Positions 60,520-64,000 of a DNA stretch of 64,000 nt are shown piece by piece. The DNA lies in assembly GCA_025963645.1 (NCBI GenBank), contig JAOQAI010000008.1, positions 86,159 through 150,158 on the forward strand, in the 5' to 3' direction. Source of the stretch: Flaviaestuariibacter sp. Its GTDB lineage: Bacteria > Bacteroidota > Bacteroidia > Chitinophagales > Chitinophagaceae. A program made the position numbers and the translations under genes. The number at the start of each line of letters is the position of its first letter. The first letter of the stretch is position 1. The notes beneath the pieces are model-generated. The model was not told the origin of the DNA. It was given only the letters and a program-made list of their open reading frames with translations, and ran no database searches.

Positions 60520-61341
60520 ATGAAAAAATTTTTAAGTTCATTGACACTGGCTGCATTTTTAGCCACCGCTCTTATTGCTTGTAAAAAAGATATTAAGGAG
60601 TCAGACCCTGACCAACTTTCTCAAAGCGAACTGGCTGAAATCAAAGCTGCGGGCTTCAATCCGCAAGGCGCCAAAAAAATAGCTGAAGGCTATTTGGTAG
60701 AAGGCGATATGATCGTTCGTCCAGAGGACCTCAGTTCTCCAGCAAATGGCCCGGAGATCATTTATGCCAACGAAGAGCACTATCGCACCACCAATACGGT
60801 TAGTGCTAGTTCTTATCCTACAATCAAAGTGCGTTTAAACAATAGCTCTGCTTCCCATGAAGCTGTCTTCTCTGCAGCTTTGAACGAAGCCATCCGCCGT
60901 TACAATGCAGAAAGCATGACTATCAAGTTTCAGCGCGTTACCTCTGGTGCAAACACTACCGTGGTGGCTTACTACGAGGTTAGCAACACCTTAGGTTCTG
61001 CAGGTTTTCCAACCAGTTCCCGTGCGCCCTATAGCACTGTGAACATGAACACTTACCATTACAGCACAAGTACGAGCACTACCAATGTTAATTACATCGC
61101 TACCATCATGGCGCATGAGTTAGGACATTGCATTGGCTTCCGTCACACCGACTATATGAACCGTGCTTATAGCTGCGGTGGTGCTGCTTCTAACGAAGGC
61201 ACAGCTGGTGTAGGCGCCATTCACATTGCCGGTACCCCAACAGGGGCAAGCGCTGGCTCCTGGATGTTGGCTTGCGTAGGAAATGGTGCAAACCGTCCTT
61301 TCACAACTGCCGACAGAACAGCGTTAGTCACAGTCTATTAA
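60520..61341 (+). CDS. M57 family (HEIGH-type) metalloprotease lipoprotein
   Basis: A 273-residue lipoprotein with lipobox IAC (C21). A propeptide-like region (about 22-95, with YLVEGDMIV) precedes the catalytic domain with the long zinc motif HELGHCIGFRH (H199, E200, H203, H209), typical of the 'dual-action HEIGH' M57 peptidases. It is probably surface-exposed in the envelope. It neighbours the S8 protease and the mini-lipoprotein, forming a small extracytoplasmic proteolysis group. Confidence 0.9.
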   Translation: MKKFLSSLTLAAFLATALIACKKDIKESDPDQLSQSELAEIKAAGFNPQGAKKIAEGYLVEGDMIVRPEDLSSPANGPEIIYANEEHYRTTNTVSASSYPTIKVRLNNSSASHEAVFSAALNEAIRRYNAESMTIKFQRVTSGANTTVVAYYEVSNTLGSAGFPTSSRAPYSTVNMNTYHYSTSTSTTNVNYIATIMAHELGHCIGFRHTDYMNRAYSCGGAASNEGTAGVGAIHIAGTPTGASAGSWMLACVGNGANRPFTTADRTALVTVY

Positions 61342-61363
61342 TCCTTGATAATAATTGTTGAAT

Positions 61364-61390
61364 AAAAAGGCCGCTTTATAGCGGCTTTTT
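61364..61390. terminator. terminator between the M57 gene and the rRNA methyltransferase gene
   Basis: GCCGC/GCGGC stem extended by A/T pairs, with a 6-base loop and T-run. The T-run reaches the stop codon of the convergent methyltransferase gene. Confidence 0.75.
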
Positions 61391-62340
61391 TATTTGCCTA
61401 TCCGGAAGCAATAGCGCTGCAGCTTTCCTGCAAAATCAAAAGGCGTGGTTGCCTTAGTAATATCTTTTATTGTGCTCGCTTTTATGTGTCTTTCCGCCAA
61501 TTTGAATTTGGTAAAATTCGTGCTGAAAAAAAGTACACCGCCTGGACTTAGTAAACGCATGCAATTATTGATCAATGTCACATGATCGCGCTGTATGTCT
61601 AAAAAATCATCCATGCGTTTACTATTGCTAAAAGTGGGCGGATCCAAAACAATAATATCGAAGGTCTCGGCCTTCTCTCCCTTCAGATAGGCGAGTACAT
61701 CTGCATGAACGATGGTGTGATGACCGTATTCCGGGAAATTAAGTTTCACGTTCCGCTCTGCCCAATGCAGGTAGGTTTTCGAAAGGTCCACCGAAACAAT
61801 TTTTGACGCTTCTGCAGCAGCAGCGTAAACTGAGAAGGAACCTGTATAACAAAATAGGTTTAACACCCGTTTGCCCTTCGCTACCTCTTTCACCATCTGG
61901 CGGGTGATTCTATGGTCCAGGAAAAGACCGGTATCCAAATAGTCTGTAAGGTTCACCAAAAATTTCAGCTCCCCTTCCTGGACTTCAAACTCGCTTTTAA
62001 GCGCATCCAGTTTTTGATATTGTCCCTGGCGGCTTTCCTTTCGTTGCCGCAGCTTCAGGTAGATGTTTTCATAGGCGACCCCTATTACTTCCGACATGAT
62101 CACTTTGCTTTCATGAAGCCACTGTTCATAAGCTTCTTCATCCAAATGGTGCCGGCGTTTGTATTCCGAAACATAGAGCTTGTCCTCGTACACCTCGATA
62201 ATGAAAGGCGCTTCCGGCAGATCATGGTCATATACCCGGTAACAAGTGATGCCTTGCCGCGCCGCTTGCTTGCTCAAGTGCCTGAATACTTTTTGCAGCC
62301 GGTTGCGAAATATTAAATATTTGTCAAAGGGTTGGTGCAT
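61390..62340 (-). CDS. class I SAM-dependent rRNA methyltransferase (RlmI/RlmK-like)
   Basis: A 316-residue methyltransferase. An N-terminal region (about 1-115) is followed by the Rossmann domain with the SAM motif RVLNLFCYTGSFSVYAA, VSVDLSKTYLHWAERN and VLDPPTFSNSKRM as motif IV. This is the RlmI / RlmL C-terminal family that methylates 23S rRNA bases (m5C1962 or m7G2069); which one is not certain. The PUA domain of RlmI is absent. The ATG at 62340 gives the family start. It is divergent from the exonuclease gene. Confidence 0.88.
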   Translation of the reverse strand: MHQPFDKYLIFRNRLQKVFRHLSKQAARQGITCYRVYDHDLPEAPFIIEVYEDKLYVSEYKRRHHLDEEAYEQWLHESKVIMSEVIGVAYENIYLKLRQRKESRQGQYQKLDALKSEFEVQEGELKFLVNLTDYLDTGLFLDHRITRQMVKEVAKGKRVLNLFCYTGSFSVYAAAAEASKIVSVDLSKTYLHWAERNVKLNFPEYGHHTIVHADVLAYLKGEKAETFDIIVLDPPTFSNSKRMDDFLDIQRDHVTLINNCMRLLSPGGVLFFSTNFTKFKLAERHIKASTIKDITKATTPFDFAGKLQRYCFRIGK

Positions 62341-62379
62341 TGCTAAATTTTTTAGACCTTCGGACTCTTTACAAGCTAC

Positions 62380-62387
62380 CAAAAATA
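62380..62387 (-). promoter_or_regulatory. TAnnTTTG -7 element of the rRNA methyltransferase gene
   Basis: TATTTTTG on the minus strand, 39 bp before the ATG at 62340, and just ahead of the divergent GTG start. Confidence 0.5.
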
Positions 62388-62393
62388 CGGACT

Positions 62394-63773
62394 GTGCTTT
62401 ACGCGATTGTAGATATTGAGACAACGGGAGGCTACGCGGCAAACAATGGCATCATTGAAATCTCCATACAAATTTTTGATGGCAAGGAAGTAATTGAGCG
62501 ATTTGATTCGCTCATTAATCCTGGCAAGACGATTCCCCGGTACATACAGGGTTTTACAGGCATCAGCAATGAGATGGTCGAAGATGCTCCCTATTTTGAA
62601 GAGATCGCTTATACGGTTCACCAGCTTTTACAGGATAAGGTTTTTGTAGCGCACAATGTGAATTTTGACTACTCTTTCGTAAAGAATCATTTAGAACATT
62701 TCGGTTACACACTTAATACTAAAAAGCTTTGCACGGTTAGGCTTTCCCGCCAGATTTTTCCCGGCTTTCCTTCTTATAGCCTTGGCAATCTTTGCCATTC
62801 CGTTGGCATTGAGTTAAATGACCGGCACCGTGCCGGCGGCGATGCGGCTGCAACCGTTATCCTGTTTCAGAAGCTGTTGCAATACGACACTAAAGAAATT
62901 ATTGCTACGAGCTTAAAAAAAACATCGAAAGAGCAAACCCTGCCACCCAATGTTTGTAAAGATGATTTTTTAAAACTCCCTTCGCTACCAGGTGTTTACT
63001 ACTTCCATGATAATAAAGGGAAGGTGGTATATGTCGGCAAGGCCAAAAACATTAAAAGCCGCGTCAGCAGCCACTTCAGCAACAATTCGGACAGCCGGCA
63101 AAAGCAGAATTTTGTACGCCATATTCACTCGATAACCTTTCAAACTACGGCTACCGAACTGATGGCGGCCATACTGGAATCTACCGAGATCAAACGCTTA
63201 TGGCCACCATTCAACAGTGCACAAAAAAAGCCGGAAGATGTTTTTGGCATTTATGTGTTTGAAGACCAGTTGGGGTATATGCGTATGGCTATTGAGAAAA
63301 AGAGACGCCACTCCAACCCTATCTACACGTTTCATTATAAGATAGATGGACATGGTGTGCTTCGAAAGTTAATGAAAGAACATACACTCTGTCCCAAACT
63401 CTGTTTTATGCAAACAGGTAGTGATGGCTGCCAGGGAATCGTGGATGAACATTGCCTGGGCGCCTGTAATAAAGAAGAAGCGCCGGAGGCATATAATAAG
63501 CGTGTGTTAAATGCCATCTCCTCTCTCACGCAACGTCCTTCGTACCTGGTTATAGATAAAGGGCTCCAAGCCGAGGAGCTTTCCTGCATCATGGTGATTA
63601 ACGGCAGTTTTTTTGGAATGGGATACCTGCCGAAAGACATTACTATCACCAGCACCGAGTCCATCCAAGAATATATTCAACCTTACAAGGAAAACAGTTA
63701 TATCACAACCCTTCTCAATAGCTATATCAGTAAATTCCCCCACCAGGTAAAGACATTTGACCTAAACCAATAG
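62394..63773 (+). CDS. DEDDh exonuclease fused to a GIY-YIG (UvrC-N-like) nuclease
   Basis: A 459-residue fusion. Residues about 3-165 are a DnaQ-like 3'-5' exonuclease: VDIETTGG (Exo I, D and E), VAHNVNFDYSF (Exo II) and RHRAGGDAAAT (Exo III with H and D). Residues from about 195 form a GIY-YIG domain (LPGVYYFHDNKGKVVYVGKAKNIKSRVSSHF) like UvrC's first nuclease. This arrangement resembles the Cho-like repair nucleases fused to a polymerase epsilon domain. The GTG at 62394 starts MLYAIVDIETT as in relatives; a TTG at 62340 would overlap the divergent gene's start. Confidence 0.88.
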   Translation: MLYAIVDIETTGGYAANNGIIEISIQIFDGKEVIERFDSLINPGKTIPRYIQGFTGISNEMVEDAPYFEEIAYTVHQLLQDKVFVAHNVNFDYSFVKNHLEHFGYTLNTKKLCTVRLSRQIFPGFPSYSLGNLCHSVGIELNDRHRAGGDAAATVILFQKLLQYDTKEIIATSLKKTSKEQTLPPNVCKDDFLKLPSLPGVYYFHDNKGKVVYVGKAKNIKSRVSSHFSNNSDSRQKQNFVRHIHSITFQTTATELMAAILESTEIKRLWPPFNSAQKKPEDVFGIYVFEDQLGYMRMAIEKKRRHSNPIYTFHYKIDGHGVLRKLMKEHTLCPKLCFMQTGSDGCQGIVDEHCLGACNKEEAPEAYNKRVLNAISSLTQRPSYLVIDKGLQAEELSCIMVINGSFFGMGYLPKDITITSTESIQEYIQPYKENSYITTLLNSYISKFPHQVKTFDLNQ

Positions 63774-63919
63774 TCTTATTCTTCCCCGACTCATCCGTTA
63801 TAATCTTTTATAATATCTTATCTACCGTGTGGTGGGGTGCTTTCGGCGATATTGGATGTACTCACCTCTTTTGGGAATCTATCTTCGAATTCTTAAAACA
63901 CCCAAAAACACCCCAACCT

Positions 63920-64000
63920 ATGTTATCGCGCTTAAACACTAAATCCCTCCGACTTTTCGCTGCCGCCTCTCTTGTTACCCTTTTGGCTACCTCTTGCCAG
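63920..64000 (+). CDS. lipoprotein N-terminus (3' end outside window)
   Basis: Only the first 27 residues are in the window: MLSRLNTKSLRLFAAASLVT followed by LLATSCQ, a lipoprotein signal peptide with lipobox LATSC (C26). Upstream 146 bp hold no gene and no clear -7 element. The mature protein is not visible, so no function can be given. Confidence 0.65.
   Translation, partial: MLSRLNTKSLRLFAAASLVTLLATSCQ

Noticed and set aside
63830..63917. GGTGGGGTG and CACCCCAAC stretches forming a long-range inverted match before the last lipoprotein
   Set aside because: Imperfect, with a loop of over 70 bases; not enough to call a regulatory element.
1..64000. tRNA, rRNA, CRISPR, insertion sequences, prophage and integrative elements
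   Set aside because: No cloverleaf, rRNA, spaced direct-repeat array, transposase, integrase or att-like duplication was seen by reading. A tRNAscan and Infernal run would settle the RNA part.

Overview
The window reads as chromosomal DNA of a member of the Bacteroidota, most likely family Chitinophagaceae or a close relative. The signs are protein families typical of the phylum (DUF5683, DUF4270, GSCFA, a one-domain GT5 'glycogen synthase', a type IX secretion sorting tail, a bacillithiol-type YpdA), many promoters with the phylum's TAnnTTTG -7 element, few Shine-Dalgarno sequences and a moderate G+C content. Placement below phylum is inference. I found no rRNA, tRNA, CRISPR, IS element or prophage. 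It is mostly a housekeeping region.

Layout. 0-6.8 kb: a truncated membrane phosphoesterase, a UPF0173 hydrolase, the parA-parB-DUF5683-dapB block, a convergent threonine-dehydrogenase-like SDR, kdsA. 6.9-21 kb: tex, pdhB, a SemiSWEET transporter, an M15-like peptidase, thiolase, ypdA, yceI, a phosphoesterase, a TonB-dependent receptor, dnaG and small unknowns. 21-28.3 kb: a sugar cluster with a signal-less GH5-like hydrolase, galK, galM, a GH1-RmlD fusion and a glycosyltransferase. 28.5-34.3 kb: a DUF3052-like protein, an M48 lipoprotein, plsY, prmA, and rpsO-pnp. 34.4-40.6 kb: a phased 21-bp array, miaE, GSCFA, HMG-CoA-lyase-like, rlmB, a RES/Xre toxin-antitoxin pair, metK. 40.7-51 kb: DUF4270, GT5, panC, a Bcr/CflA efflux pump, rlpA, a beta-CASP nuclease, a thioredoxin-reductase-like enzyme, DUF1028, DUF4268. 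51-64 kb: a frameshifted GNAT gene, hisIE, a TlpA-type thioredoxin, an MBL hydrolase, pdxJ, DUF2452, mdh, a secreted S8 protease, a mini-lipoprotein beside an M57 metalloprotease, an rRNA methyltransferase, an exonuclease/GIY-YIG fusion and the start of a lipoprotein.

Functional groupings: chromosome segregation (parAB), replication and repair (dnaG, exonuclease/GIY-YIG), RNA maturation and decay (tex, rpsO-pnp, rlmB, miaE, rRNA methyltransferase, beta-CASP nuclease), envelope (kdsA, plsY, rlpA, TonB receptor) and cofactor metabolism (panC, pdxJ, metK).

The least explained parts are these. (1) An array between rpsO and miaE whose core recurs at exactly 21-bp steps at eleven positions. (2) G+C-rich palindromes lying in frame inside three neighbouring genes (GSCFA, HMG-CoA-lyase-like, rlmB). 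(3) Several genes whose -7 element ends only four bases before the ATG, implying leaderless mRNAs. (4) A 48-residue lipoprotein matching only the leader of the adjacent M57 protease. (5) The GH1-RmlD fusion and its cluster.
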